Shown piece after piece: positions 8,772-17,408 of a DNA stretch of 64,000 nt. Position numbers and translations under genes: made by a program. Origin of the DNA: Lachnospiraceae bacterium NK4A144 (lineage in GTDB: Bacteria > Bacillota > Clostridia > Lachnospirales > Lachnospiraceae). The stretch is from NCBI GenBank assembly GCA_000424365.1, contig AUJT01000001.1, positions 186,001 through 250,000 of the forward strand, in the 5' to 3' direction. The notes under the pieces were generated by a model. That model had not been told where the DNA came from and did no database searches. It saw only the letters and a program-made list of their open reading frames with translations. Within the stretch, counting starts at the first letter, position 1; every line of letters begins with the position of its first letter.

Positions 8772-9425
8772 ATGGGGATATATCTCTTAGATGATGAAAT
8801 CTGGTTTCCGAAGCCGGAACTTGCGGAAGAGGACGGTCTCCTTGCGGTAGGAGGAGATCTTAGTCGCGACAGACTCCTGCTCGCATATATGCATGGAATC
8901 TTTCCCTGGTACAATCCCGGAGAGCAGATAATGTGGTGGTGTCCTCATGAGAGATATATCATCAGACCCGAAAAGATCCATATTTCTCACTCGATGAAAA
9001 AATTTATCAAAAAACATGAAATCTCGATCGTCTGGAACAGGGATTTCAGAGATACGATGCACAGGTGCCGGATGAAAAGAGAAAAAGAAGGTACCTGGAT
9101 CGGTGATGATATGGAAAAGGCATATTTTGCCCTTCATGAAGAAGGCTATGCGGAGAGCGGTGAAGCATATATTGACGGAGAACTCGCAGGGGGACTATAC
9201 GGAGTTTCCCTTGGACGATGCTTTTTTGGTGAAAGCATGTACAGTAATCTGGAAAATGGTTCAAAACTCGCACTGATCGGTCTTGCGCAAAAAATGCAGA
9301 ATATGGGCGGTCTCATGATAGACTGTCAGTTTCATACAGATCATCTGGAGAGTATGGGCGGTGAAACCATTAGTTATAAAGAATATAATGAAATACTTGT
9401 AAAAAATTTTGCACAGAATAATTGA
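8772..9425 (+). CDS. aat: Leucyl/phenylalanyl-tRNA-protein transferase
   Basis: 217 residues. Aat transfers Leu or Phe from aminoacyl-tRNA to proteins with N-terminal Lys or Arg, turning them into ClpS substrates. Diagnostic stretches are WFPKPELAEEDGLLAVGGDL, AYMHGIFPWYN, WWCPHERY, ESMYS (in GRCFFGESMYS) and the IDCQFHTDHLESMGGE block. The ATG follows the clpA stop codon immediately, with GAGG inside the end of clpA, so the two are translationally coupled. A terminator-like hairpin begins just after the stop codon, closing the operon. Confidence 0.95.
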   Translation: MGIYLLDDEIWFPKPELAEEDGLLAVGGDLSRDRLLLAYMHGIFPWYNPGEQIMWWCPHERYIIRPEKIHISHSMKKFIKKHEISIVWNRDFRDTMHRCRMKREKEGTWIGDDMEKAYFALHEEGYAESGEAYIDGELAGGLYGVSLGRCFFGESMYSNLENGSKLALIGLAQKMQNMGGLMIDCQFHTDHLESMGGETISYKEYNEILVKNFAQNN

Positions 9426-9427
9426 AG

Positions 9428-9475
9428 AAAAATACAGTCTGAACGGCAGATATTGCCTAAGGGCTGTATTTTTTG
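9428..9475 (+). terminator. Rho-independent terminator after aat
   Basis: Outer stem AAAATACAG/CTGTATTTT encloses a smaller hairpin GGCA-GATAT-TGCC and ends in a T run. It begins just beyond the aat stop codon and separates the N-degron operon from the diguanylate cyclase gene. Confidence 0.8.
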
Positions 9476-9548
9476 TTTAAATATGTCGAAATATAAGCAG
9501 GAAAGTATATAGTACGTTGGGATATAAGGTGGGGGAGCCGGACTATAG

Positions 9549-11129
9549 ATGACAAAGAAAAAAGCCAAGAAAAGATCAATTGCAATTGTGTCATTGATGG
9601 CTATATTGTCTATGATCATTTTGCATAATGCATTCAGCTGGATACGTGGCTTTTACTCAGAGCAGTTGTATTCAAATGCGCTTAAGCTAAAAACCGGTTT
9701 TATAAAAAGTATTGTTCAAACTCTGGGAAATGATGTTTCTTCAGAGAAAGAAAATCAAAATAAAGAATTTACTGTTAGATTGGAAAACAGTAAAGCTTAT
9801 GTGAGCGATATCATATATCGCACTGACAAAAAGCCTGAGGTCGCGGTCAAAGATTATCTGAAAAGCAGAGTGGATGGTTCTGACTGGACGTATCTGGCAT
9901 ATGACAAAGAAACAAATGAGATAATAATGGATTCAGATGGTCTCCTCGGTGATTCTTTTAATGGAGATATTGAGGAGATCGAGTCATGTTTTTCTGCTTT
10001 TGAAAAGCTTACATTTGGAAATACAATAATAATTTACGGCATCACAAATGACTATTTAAAAAATTATGTTTTGGAAGATATATCTCGTAAAGTTATGGAT
10101 GATGAATATGAAGGCGACACACTGTTATGGATAAATGAGATCAGAAATTTTGAGGGTGGATATAATTATGCTGTACGTATAGCGGATTCCGACGGACGGA
10201 AAAATAAAGGGCTGCTTCTGAATACAGATATTACAGATGCTGCCGGAAATACGTATCTCGCTGCCGAACTCGATATGCTCAAGGAAAGCGGAGAAGCGTT
10301 TTATACATATCAGATGAAAAAGGAAGGAACAGAAGATACTTATCCGATACTTGTGTATGCCAGGTTAGTAAAAGATTATAACCTGGTTGTCGGTATGCAG
10401 TCTGATATGAGAGATGTCACTCTGGTAGTAGAAGAGACACGGAAGACAGTTAACAGATATCTGTATCTGCTGGAAGCAGGATTGATATTTACGTTTCTGA
10501 TACTGATCTTTTTAGTAGGTTATGGTACCGCCAAAACAGAAAGAGCATTTACAACCAATGAAACAAAAATACTTGTAAGAAAAGTGCAGAATGACGCGCT
10601 TACAGGGGCTACCAGCAGACAATTCGGAGAGGAGAAGCTTAACGACTTTTTCCGGGCGTTTAAGGAAGGGAAGCCCAGTCCTGTCATCATGATACTGGAT
10701 ATAGATTATTTTAAGCAGATAAATGATACGTACGGACATGATATTGGTGATGTGGTTTTAAAAAGAGTTGTCACCGGACTTTACCGTACCATTCGCCAGT
10801 CTGATTACCTGATACGATGGGGCGGAGATGAGTTTATCGGCGTATATCTCGGTGTTACGCATGAAAATATCGAGATAGTTGCTGAAAAGGTTATGGAATC
10901 CATCAGGCTTGTCAGAGTCGTTACGGAGGATGGAACGGAAATAAAGGTTACGGCATCTGTGGGATTTGCGGAATTTGGCGATAGTGATGAAGAATACGGG
11001 GACGGACTAAAGAGAGCGGATAATATGCTCTATAAATCAAAACTTGGAGGCAGAAATCAGTATCAAATCGCAAATGTAAATGCTGCCATAGATAAGGATA
11101 AAAAGAGCGACAGTATTTCAAGAAACTGA
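9549..11129 (+). CDS. Membrane-anchored diguanylate cyclase
   Basis: 526 residues. A basic N-terminus and a transmembrane segment (about 10-30) lead to an extracytoplasmic sensor region of about 270 residues, a second membrane segment (YLYLLEAGLIFTFLILIFLV, about 305-325), then a GGDEF domain. The catalytic GGDEF sits at about residues 425-429 (RWGGDEF), the metal-binding stretch LDIDYFKQINDTYGHDIGD is intact, and an inhibitory I-site RxxD (RQSD) lies exactly five residues before the signature. It should make c-di-GMP from GTP in response to an external cue and be product-inhibited. The sensor is dCache-like in layout, but its ligand is unknown. GGGGGAG precedes the ATG. Confidence 0.9.
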   Translation: MTKKKAKKRSIAIVSLMAILSMIILHNAFSWIRGFYSEQLYSNALKLKTGFIKSIVQTLGNDVSSEKENQNKEFTVRLENSKAYVSDIIYRTDKKPEVAVKDYLKSRVDGSDWTYLAYDKETNEIIMDSDGLLGDSFNGDIEEIESCFSAFEKLTFGNTIIIYGITNDYLKNYVLEDISRKVMDDEYEGDTLLWINEIRNFEGGYNYAVRIADSDGRKNKGLLLNTDITDAAGNTYLAAELDMLKESGEAFYTYQMKKEGTEDTYPILVYARLVKDYNLVVGMQSDMRDVTLVVEETRKTVNRYLYLLEAGLIFTFLILIFLVGYGTAKTERAFTTNETKILVRKVQNDALTGATSRQFGEEKLNDFFRAFKEGKPSPVIMILDIDYFKQINDTYGHDIGDVVLKRVVTGLYRTIRQSDYLIRWGGDEFIGVYLGVTHENIEIVAEKVMESIRLVRVVTEDGTEIKVTASVGFAEFGDSDEEYGDGLKRADNMLYKSKLGGRNQYQIANVNAAIDKDKKSDSISRN

Positions 11130-11146
11130 TACGGAGGAAAAGGCAT

Positions 11147-11965
11147 ATGAATTCAACAGTAGCGGTTAATACATGTCCCTTTGGGGTTGATCATCTGAAA
11201 GATCTGACAGAATTCGGAAAGAGATTTGGTCAGGACGTCGGATTTGAGATCATGGCTTCTTTTGAGGAAAAAGACTTCGAAAAAAATCTGGTCGATGTGT
11301 TGCCGGAACTTATGAATCATCAGATAAGCTGGCATTGTCCCGTGAAAGGATGCGAGTATTCTGCGCCGAAGGGAACTCCGGAATATGAGCATACGATGGC
11401 TCAGATGAAGACTATTTTCCGATTTGCAAAGATGACACATAGTGATCACTATGTGATGAGATTTAATAATTGTGTTGTAACACCGGAAACAAAAGATAAT
11501 ATGCTGTTTAATGCTTTGGAGAATTATTGCAAGGTGGAAGACCTTTTTGGACAGATCGGCTGCCGCATCTATGTAGAAAATTCCGGTACTATCGATGAGG
11601 GAACGATGCTTCTTGATCAGGATGAGTTTACGCTGATCGTTAAAGAGTATGATTTTGATGTTCTAGTAGATCTGGGTCATGCTCATGCGAATGGATGGGA
11701 TATCAAGAAACTTGTTTCTGATCTAAAAGACCAGATATGGGCTTTCCATCTGCATAATAACGATGGACGTCATGATACTCATAACAGGCTGCAGGACGGT
11801 ACGCTTGATTATGATGAGATGCTCAATTTCCTTGCGGAGACAGCTCCGGGAGCAGAATGGGTTCTTGAGTATGAGAAACCGGAAGATCTCGGTGAATCGC
11901 TGCGTGAAGATCTTGAGGAACTGATCGCATTCCGTAAGATGACAGTAGGAAGTTATCAATTGTGA
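11147..11965 (+). CDS. Xylose isomerase-like TIM-barrel protein (sugar phosphate isomerase/epimerase family)
   Basis: 272 residues. The pattern of the AP-endonuclease-2/xylose-isomerase-like barrel is present: IYVENSGT with a metal-ligand Glu, VLVDLGHAHANG with Asp and His ligands, WAFHLHNNDGRHDTHN with His ligands, and a closing WVLEYEKPED Glu. Such proteins isomerise or epimerise sugars or cyclitols with a divalent metal. It starts 17 bases after the cyclase gene with CGGAGGAAAAG upstream and ends at a strong terminator. The substrate is not identifiable. Confidence 0.8.
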   Translation: MNSTVAVNTCPFGVDHLKDLTEFGKRFGQDVGFEIMASFEEKDFEKNLVDVLPELMNHQISWHCPVKGCEYSAPKGTPEYEHTMAQMKTIFRFAKMTHSDHYVMRFNNCVVTPETKDNMLFNALENYCKVEDLFGQIGCRIYVENSGTIDEGTMLLDQDEFTLIVKEYDFDVLVDLGHAHANGWDIKKLVSDLKDQIWAFHLHNNDGRHDTHNRLQDGTLDYDEMLNFLAETAPGAEWVLEYEKPEDLGESLREDLEELIAFRKMTVGSYQL

Positions 11966-11981
11966 TAAAATAAATGTTTAT

Positions 11982-12026
11982 ACAACAATAAAAGCGGTGC
12001 CCGTCGGCACCGCTTTTATTGTTGTA
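11982..12026. terminator. Bidirectional terminator between convergent genes
   Basis: A near-perfect hairpin: ACAACAATAAAAGCGGTGCC pairs with its complement around a CGTC loop, with A-rich and T-rich flanks usable on both strands. It serves the TIM-barrel gene on the plus strand and the HPr-like gene on the minus strand. Confidence 0.92.
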
Positions 12027-12078
12027 TAGGAGTTCCTATACGATAAAGAAGAATAAGGATTTTGGAACAGCGTAAATC

Positions 12079-12324
12079 TTAACTTTCTGCGATAAGATCA
12101 TGCTGTTTGTAGGCATCAAAAATTTTATTGACCTTTTCATCTTCTCCGATCAGTGATACCTGAAGCGGACGGAAAAGACCAAGCGAAAGAATGCCGATCA
12201 TAGATTTACCATCAGCATAGGTTCTGCCATTATTAACATCAATCTGACAATCAGAATTTGAATTGATCTTCAAGAACTGTTCGATTTGATTTTTGTCGCG
12301 TAAGATTACCGGAATTGTAGTCAT
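12079..12324 (-). CDS. HPr-like/Crh-like PTS family protein lacking the phosphorylatable histidine
   Basis: 81 residues, the size of HPr. The second half, GRTYADGKSMIGILSLGLFR, matches the HPr region around the regulatory serine (KSMIGILSLG, Ser-46 equivalent). The N-terminal active-site segment carrying His-15 in true HPr reads LRDKNQIEQFL here, with no histidine, so PTS phosphotransfer is unlikely. By analogy with Bacillus Crh, a regulatory role through serine phosphorylation is possible. The ATG at 12324 has GGGGAG ten bases upstream; a TTG start at 12342 would overlap that site. Confidence 0.75.
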   Translation of the reverse strand: MTTIPVILRDKNQIEQFLKINSNSDCQIDVNNGRTYADGKSMIGILSLGLFRPLQVSLIGEDEKVNKIFDAYKQHDLIAES

Positions 12325-12770
12325 ATCTATAATGCTCCCCAAAATAGAATTTGTGTTAGGAACCGTTTCAGAATGTACCCCCTTATCTGTTGGTACATTA
12401 CCTATAATAAAAAATGATTCTCATAATAGCAAGGCAATAAATGATATAAATAGACACTATATGCAAAAGCGTTGTTGTGAATCTAATTTTAAACAATGAA
12501 AACGTTTAAGAAAACTAATGGGTATGTACAAAAAAATGCATATTGAATAGGGCGATGGGGATTTTTTTGAACGTGCAAAAAAACAGTTGATGGTTTGGGA
12601 TGGTTGGATAAAAGAAAAAAATATTGAAAAAAAAGCCCTGTTATTGTACTCTTGTATGCGATACGCTCTTAAGAGACATATATCTTATAGAGCCGGTAAT
12701 GATAGCAGATTTTAAGTTACTGGAACGAGCTGATAGCGAGTGAACAGTAACGATTTTAAGGAAAAAAGTA
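12325..12770. other. Intergenic region between the divergent HPr-like and ABC-F genes
   Basis: 446 bases without a credible gene. It is AT-rich and must hold two divergent promoters. A hairpin at 12665-12693 (GCTCT-TAAGA paired with TCTTA-T-AGAGC) and the 36-bp repeat at 12716-12751 lie in the leader of the ABC-F gene. Leaders of ABC-F genes are often attenuators; no leader peptide was identified. Confidence 0.6.
12716..12751 (+). repeat. 36-bp dispersed repeat, copy 1
   Basis: Begins GTTAC and ends GTAAC, with the core GAACGAGCTG...GCGAGTGAACA. A second copy of the same length is at 56559-56594; 32 of 36 bases agree. Both lie in the region upstream of a plus-strand gene. Confidence 0.75.
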
Positions 12771-14327
12771 ATGAGCATATTAAACGTAAGTAATGTCAGT
12801 CTGGGTTTTGGCGAGCGTCAGATCCTGGATTCAGTAAGTTTTAAGCTGTCAAAGGGCGAGCATATCGGACTTGTGGGAGCAAATGGTGAAGGTAAGTCTA
12901 CCTTTATGAACCTGATAACCGGAAAGATAAATCCGGAAGAAGGAAAAGTCGAGTGGTCTAAAAATGTAAAGGTGGGTTACCTCGATCAGCATGCAGTGCT
13001 TGAAAAGGGGATGTCCATCGGTTCTGTTCTGAAAAGCGCATTTGACGATCTTTTTGTCATGGAAGAAAAGATGAATGAAATCTGCGATAAGCTCGGAACA
13101 GCTGATGAAGATGAGCAGGCTGCATTACTGGAAGAACTCGGAACTATTCAGGATCTCCTCACTATGCATGATTTTTATATGATAGATGCAAAGGTTGAGG
13201 AAGTAGCCAGAGCTCTGGGGCTTTTAGACCTTGGTCTCGATAAGGATGTTACGGAATTATCCGGCGGACAGAGGACAAAGATCCTTCTTGGTAAGCTGCT
13301 CCTTGCAAAGCCTGACATCCTGCTCCTCGACGAGCCTACGAACTATCTCGATGCAGAGCATATTGCATGGCTTCAGAGATATCTTGAAGAATATGAAAAC
13401 GCGTTTATTCTTATTTCTCACGATATCCCGTTCCTGAATAGTGTAATAAACATTATCTATCACATGGATCAGTGTCATCTTAATCGTTATCCGGGTGACT
13501 ATGACCACTTCCAGGAAGTGTATGCTGTGCAGAAAGCCCAGCAGGACGCAGCATATGAACGTCAGCAGAGAGAGATCGCTGATCTCAAGGACTTTGTTGC
13601 GAGAAATAAAGCACGTGTCGCTACGAGAAATATGGCAATGTCTCGTCAGAAAAAGCTTGATAACATGGAACTTCTGCAGAAGAGTACTGAGAAGCCCAAG
13701 CCTGAGTTTAATTTCCGTACAGCCAGAACTCCGGGAAGAGTACTTTTTGAGACAAAAGATCTGGTGATCGGTTATGACGAACCGCTTTCATCACCTCTTA
13801 ATCTCATAATGGAAAGAAACCAGAAAATCGTTATCACAGGTGCGAACGGTATCGGTAAGACAACGCTCCTTAAGAGTCTTTTAGGTATTATTAAGCCAAT
13901 CTCCGGTTCAGTAGAAAAGGATCAGTTCCTGGAAATCGGATATTTTGAGCAGGAGATGTCTCCGGACATCAATACAACCTGTATGGAAGAAATCTGGCAG
14001 GAGTTTCCTTCATTTAATCAGTATGAGGTTAGAAGCGCGCTTGCAAAGTGCGGTCTTACCACAAATCATATCGAGAGTAAGGTAAAGGTACTTTCCGGTG
14101 GAGAACAGGCAAAAGTAAGACTCTGTAAGCTGATAAATCGTGAGTCAAATCTGTTGATACTCGATGAGCCTACGAACCACCTTGATGTGGATGCAAAAGA
14201 TGAGCTTAAGAGAGCATTAAAAGAATTCAAGGGGGCGATCCTCATGGTATGTCATGAACCTGATTTCTATGAAGGTCTTGCAGACGATATCTGGGATGCT
14301 TCCAAGTGGACAACAAAGATCGTTTGA
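12771..14327 (+). CDS. ABC-F family ATPase (YbiT/YkpA-like ribosome-associated)
   Basis: 518 residues with two fused ATPase domains and no membrane segments. Walker A motifs GANGEGKST (about 36-44) and GANGIGKTT (second half), signature LSGGQRTK and LSGGEQAK, and Walker B LLLDEPTNYLD and LILDEPTNHLD are all present. A basic, charged linker (AYERQQREIADLKDFVARNKAR onward) forms the P-site tRNA interaction motif region. Such proteins act on the translating ribosome. The short arm region and overall length fit the YkpA/YbiT group and not target-protecting resistance factors, but that split cannot be settled by eye. The upstream leader carries a hairpin and a dispersed repeat. Confidence 0.9.
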   Translation: MSILNVSNVSLGFGERQILDSVSFKLSKGEHIGLVGANGEGKSTFMNLITGKINPEEGKVEWSKNVKVGYLDQHAVLEKGMSIGSVLKSAFDDLFVMEEKMNEICDKLGTADEDEQAALLEELGTIQDLLTMHDFYMIDAKVEEVARALGLLDLGLDKDVTELSGGQRTKILLGKLLLAKPDILLLDEPTNYLDAEHIAWLQRYLEEYENAFILISHDIPFLNSVINIIYHMDQCHLNRYPGDYDHFQEVYAVQKAQQDAAYERQQREIADLKDFVARNKARVATRNMAMSRQKKLDNMELLQKSTEKPKPEFNFRTARTPGRVLFETKDLVIGYDEPLSSPLNLIMERNQKIVITGANGIGKTTLLKSLLGIIKPISGSVEKDQFLEIGYFEQEMSPDINTTCMEEIWQEFPSFNQYEVRSALAKCGLTTNHIESKVKVLSGGEQAKVRLCKLINRESNLLILDEPTNHLDVDAKDELKRALKEFKGAILMVCHEPDFYEGLADDIWDASKWTTKIV

Positions 14328-14354
14328 TACATATAATTAAACTTATGAAAAGCG

Positions 14355-14397
14355 AAAAGAGCACTACCCTGTATTATATGAGGGCAGTGCTCTTTTT
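14355..14397. terminator. Terminator between convergent ABC-F and phosphohexomutase genes
   Basis: Stem AAAAGAGCACT-A-CCCT pairs with AGGG-C-AGTGCTCTTTTT around a short AT loop. It can act in both directions. Confidence 0.9.
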
Positions 14398-14423
14398 AGG
14401 TATTTGTAAAGTCGATATCTCGG

Positions 14424-16118
14424 TTAGTCTACAGAATTGATAAGTCCAAGTATTTCATCTTTTATAGCCTTATTTACAGCGAGGGCTTTTTCTCTTGAGT
14501 CCTGATCGGAGTAGAAGTAGAACTTGATCTTTGGCTCTGTGCCGCTTGGACGGATAGCGAACCAGGAACCGTTATCCAGGAATAAACGCAGGGCATTCTG
14601 CGCAGGGATGGCTTCATATCCGTTGATGTAGTCAATGACTTTCACAACTTTTGAGCCTGCAACGGTCTCGGGGAGATTTTCACGGAACCACTTCATCATG
14701 CGCTGGATACGTTCTGCTCCGGGGATTCCTTCCAAAACGATATTCGGTTCATCTTCTGCAAAGAATCCGTACTTTGCATAGATATCCTGCAAAACATCCC
14801 AAAGAGTCTTTCCCTGTTTTCTGTAGTAGGCAGCTGCTTCGGCAACAAGCATACCTGCAGAAATACCGTCTTTATCACGAATATCCTCACATGCAGCGTA
14901 GCCTACAGATTCTTCATATCCAAAGAGGTAGGTGTAACCGTTTTCGTGAAGCATAGGGATCTGACCGCAGATATTCTTAAATCCTGTGAGAGATTCAAAC
15001 ATAGCTACACCGTAGTCCTTTGCGATGATATCTGACAGGGTGGATGTTACTATGGATCTCACGATAGCGCCCTTTGCAGGAAGCGTACCGGCTGTTTTAT
15101 GTCCTTCGAGCACGTAGTTTACGAGGATGTATCCTGTCTGATTTCCGTTAAGAGGTATGTAGTTTCCCTCGTTATCACGGATCTCTATAGCAAAACGATC
15201 TGCATCGGGATCGGTTGCCATCAGGAGTTCTGCATTAAATTCCTTGCCGTACTGTTCACTGAGCTTAAACGCTTTTGGATCTTCGGGATTAGGATAACCT
15301 ACTGTTGTGAAATCGGGATCGGGATCAGCCTGTTCCGGAACAATCTTAAAGTTTGTAAAACCGCGGTCTTTCAGCATTTCACGGAAAGGAATGGAACCGC
15401 ATCCGTTTAGCGGGGTATAAACAAATGGGATCGTGAGATCAAGCTCATCACCCTCGTGTATTGCAAGGGATTCGATACGGTCAAGGTACGCGCGGTCATA
15501 TTTTTCACCGAGAACAGTGATCATACCGTTCTTTATTCCTTCTGCGTAGTCAAGCTTCTTTATGCCGTTCCAGATATCTACGGCATTTATCTTTTCTGTC
15601 ATGCCATCTGCTATATCAGATGAAACCTGACATCCGTCATCCCAATATGCCTTGTAGCCGTTGTATTCGCGCGGGTTATGTGAGGCTGTGATATTTATTC
15701 CGGAGATAGTGTGCAGTTTTCTGATCATAAACGCAAGCTCCGGTGTAGGGCGGAGAGCCGGGAAAGTGTACACTTTTATGCCGTTTGCAGCAAAGATCCC
15801 TGCTGCGAGCTCGGAGAATTCTTTTGAAAAGTGTCTTGGATCATGAGCGATGATCACGCCGCGGTCCATTGCTTCCTGACCGTGAGACACAATGAAATCT
15901 GCGATTCCCTGACTGGCTTTTCCTACAGTATAGAAATTCATCCTGTTTGTGCCTGCACCGACTTTTCCGCGGAGTCCCGCAGTTCCGAAAGACAGATCCT
16001 GATAGAAGCGGTCTTCCTTTTCGGTTTCATTGTCCTTTATTGAAAGGAGTTCGTCCTTAAGCGGATCTCCTTCCGGCAGACATTTAAGCCATTCTTCGTA
16101 TTTATCTTGATAGTTCAT
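14424..16118 (-). CDS. Phosphoglucomutase/phosphomannomutase (PgcA-like alpha-D-phosphohexomutase)
   Basis: 564 residues. It interconverts hexose 1- and 6-phosphates, feeding glycogen, nucleotide sugars or glycolysis. The phosphoserine loop TASHNPREYNG puts the catalytic Ser at about residue 146; the metal loop is DPDADRFAIE; the sugar-specificity loop is GYEESVGY; and the C-terminal phosphate-binding loop is RPSGTEPKIKFY. Length and motifs fit the PgcA group of Firmicutes. AGGAGG precedes the start codon. It stands alone between a terminator and a divergent thioesterase gene. Confidence 0.93.
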   Translation of the reverse strand: MNYQDKYEEWLKCLPEGDPLKDELLSIKDNETEKEDRFYQDLSFGTAGLRGKVGAGTNRMNFYTVGKASQGIADFIVSHGQEAMDRGVIIAHDPRHFSKEFSELAAGIFAANGIKVYTFPALRPTPELAFMIRKLHTISGINITASHNPREYNGYKAYWDDGCQVSSDIADGMTEKINAVDIWNGIKKLDYAEGIKNGMITVLGEKYDRAYLDRIESLAIHEGDELDLTIPFVYTPLNGCGSIPFREMLKDRGFTNFKIVPEQADPDPDFTTVGYPNPEDPKAFKLSEQYGKEFNAELLMATDPDADRFAIEIRDNEGNYIPLNGNQTGYILVNYVLEGHKTAGTLPAKGAIVRSIVTSTLSDIIAKDYGVAMFESLTGFKNICGQIPMLHENGYTYLFGYEESVGYAACEDIRDKDGISAGMLVAEAAAYYRKQGKTLWDVLQDIYAKYGFFAEDEPNIVLEGIPGAERIQRMMKWFRENLPETVAGSKVVKVIDYINGYEAIPAQNALRLFLDNGSWFAIRPSGTEPKIKFYFYSDQDSREKALAVNKAIKDEILGLINSVD

Positions 16119-16209
16119 ATATATCCTCCTGAATTTTGTGGTATCATCTAATGAAAATGTACTGATGACCCTGTCATCATAAAAATATTTTAGGTAAAAA
16201 GGATTAAAG

Positions 16210-16626
16210 ATGGAAGAGGAAAAGAAAAATTTTATCTACAGAAGAGCTGCTAATTATTACGAGACCGATCAGATGGCGATCATCCATCATTCAAATTATG
16301 TAAGATGGATGGAAGAAGCGCGGATGGCGTGGATGGCATCTCTCGGCGTTGATTATGCGGAGATGGAGAGACTCGGTGTGATCTCACCGGTCGTTTCCAT
16401 AAATGTTAAGTATAAGAAACCGGTGCTTTACGGAGAGACAGTTGATATCGAAGTCTTTGTAAAAAAATACAATGGGGTAAAGCTGGCACTTGCCTATGAA
16501 ATGACAAACATTGAGACCGGGGAAGTGACCACTATAGGTGAATCAACACATGCTTTCATGAAGGATGGCAAACTTGTATCACTAAAGCGGACACTTCCTG
16601 ACATGGACGCTAAACTGAATGTATGA
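16210..16626 (+). CDS. Acyl-CoA thioesterase, 4HBT/YbgC hot-dog family
   Basis: 138 residues. The motif YYETDQMAIIHHSNYVRWMEEAR near the N-terminus is the 4-hydroxybenzoyl-CoA thioesterase signature, with the probable catalytic Asp at about residue 20. The VSINVKYKKPVLYGETVDIEV strand is typical of the hot-dog fold. It should hydrolyse an acyl thioester, substrate unknown. AAAGGA lies upstream. Its last codons overlap the tail of the convergent HD-domain gene by 17 bases. Confidence 0.85.
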   Translation: MEEEKKNFIYRRAANYYETDQMAIIHHSNYVRWMEEARMAWMASLGVDYAEMERLGVISPVVSINVKYKKPVLYGETVDIEVFVKKYNGVKLALAYEMTNIETGEVTTIGESTHAFMKDGKLVSLKRTLPDMDAKLNV

Positions 16627-17191
16627 GCACTTCATGGAGTTGATGAGCATACTCCTCTTTGATAAAGTTTAGAAATACCGCTGCAGGACTACGATCCTTG
16701 CCATAGGCTTTTTCCACGGAAGCGCAGTATTTATCAGCTGCGATGAGGACAAAGCCCTCAAGGTGATGCGGCGGAATGGGAGTCATCGGAAACATGTGAT
16801 GCAGGATGGAATCGATGACGGTCTCATCTATGTGATAAAAAATTGATTCTGCAACTGATACGGAATCAATTGGATGACGATAGCAGCAAACTACGTCATT
16901 GGCATACTTCGAGTATCGCCCAACGATCCCAAGATCATGGAGCAGAGCACCCTTTATCAGATTGTCTTTATTCAGTCGTATGTGGTGTTCAAGTAGATAA
17001 TAGTAAATCCGTAAAGAGATAACGGCGACACAGATAGTGTGAACAGCAACAGAAGTGTGCCCGTGATGCTCCTGTTTCATTGCCTTTTTAAAGGCATCAC
17101 AGTCATATATCCGACGGGCAGTATCAGAACGAAGGTCCTTGGCGATTTTTCTATAAACGAGTGATCTCTTATGTAAAACTGTTGCATTCAT
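16610..17191 (-). CDS. HD-domain phosphohydrolase
   Basis: About 193 residues. An HD metal-site pattern is visible: HTSVAVHTICVAV near the N-terminus, LLHDLGIVGRYSKYAND in the middle, and further His and Asp residues (CCYRHPIDSVSVAESIFYH, ILHHMFPMTP, IAADKYCA). Proteins of this group hydrolyse nucleotides or other phosphates. The start at 17191 has AAGGAAG eight bases upstream; the longer frame to 17233 lacks such a site. It lies downstream of thiT on the same strand but after a terminator. Exact substrate unknown. Confidence 0.8.
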   Translation of the reverse strand: MNATVLHKRSLVYRKIAKDLRSDTARRIYDCDAFKKAMKQEHHGHTSVAVHTICVAVISLRIYYYLLEHHIRLNKDNLIKGALLHDLGIVGRYSKYANDVVCCYRHPIDSVSVAESIFYHIDETVIDSILHHMFPMTPIPPHHLEGFVLIAADKYCASVEKAYGKDRSPAAVFLNFIKEEYAHQLHEVLIHSV

Positions 17192-17356
17192 AACATATAC
17201 TTCCTTGTAGAGTGAAGCAAACCTGCCGCTCATCCGTGTAGGGCAGGTGTATAGCCGTTACCGGCCGAAAGAATAATGCCGGGTTCTTGTATTAGTTATC
17301 GACCGAAATTACTCGGAAGTAAATATGCATTTTACTTCATTTTACTTATTGAAAAA

Positions 17357-17404
17357 TAAAAAAACAGCACGTCAATTCGAAATGGATCGGCGTGCTGTTT
17401 TTTA
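17357..17404 (-). terminator. Terminator downstream of thiT
   Basis: AAAAACAGCACG pairs with CGTGCTGTTTTT around a 16-base loop, with a T run on each strand. It ends the riboswitch-controlled thiT transcript and isolates the HD-domain gene. Confidence 0.88.
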
Positions 17405-17408
17405 TTCG

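Noticed and set aside
12293-12499. 68-codon frame upstream of the ABC-F gene, considered as a leader peptide
   Set aside because: It overlaps the start of the HPr-like gene on the other strand, lacks a ribosome site and ends 270 bases before the ABC-F gene.
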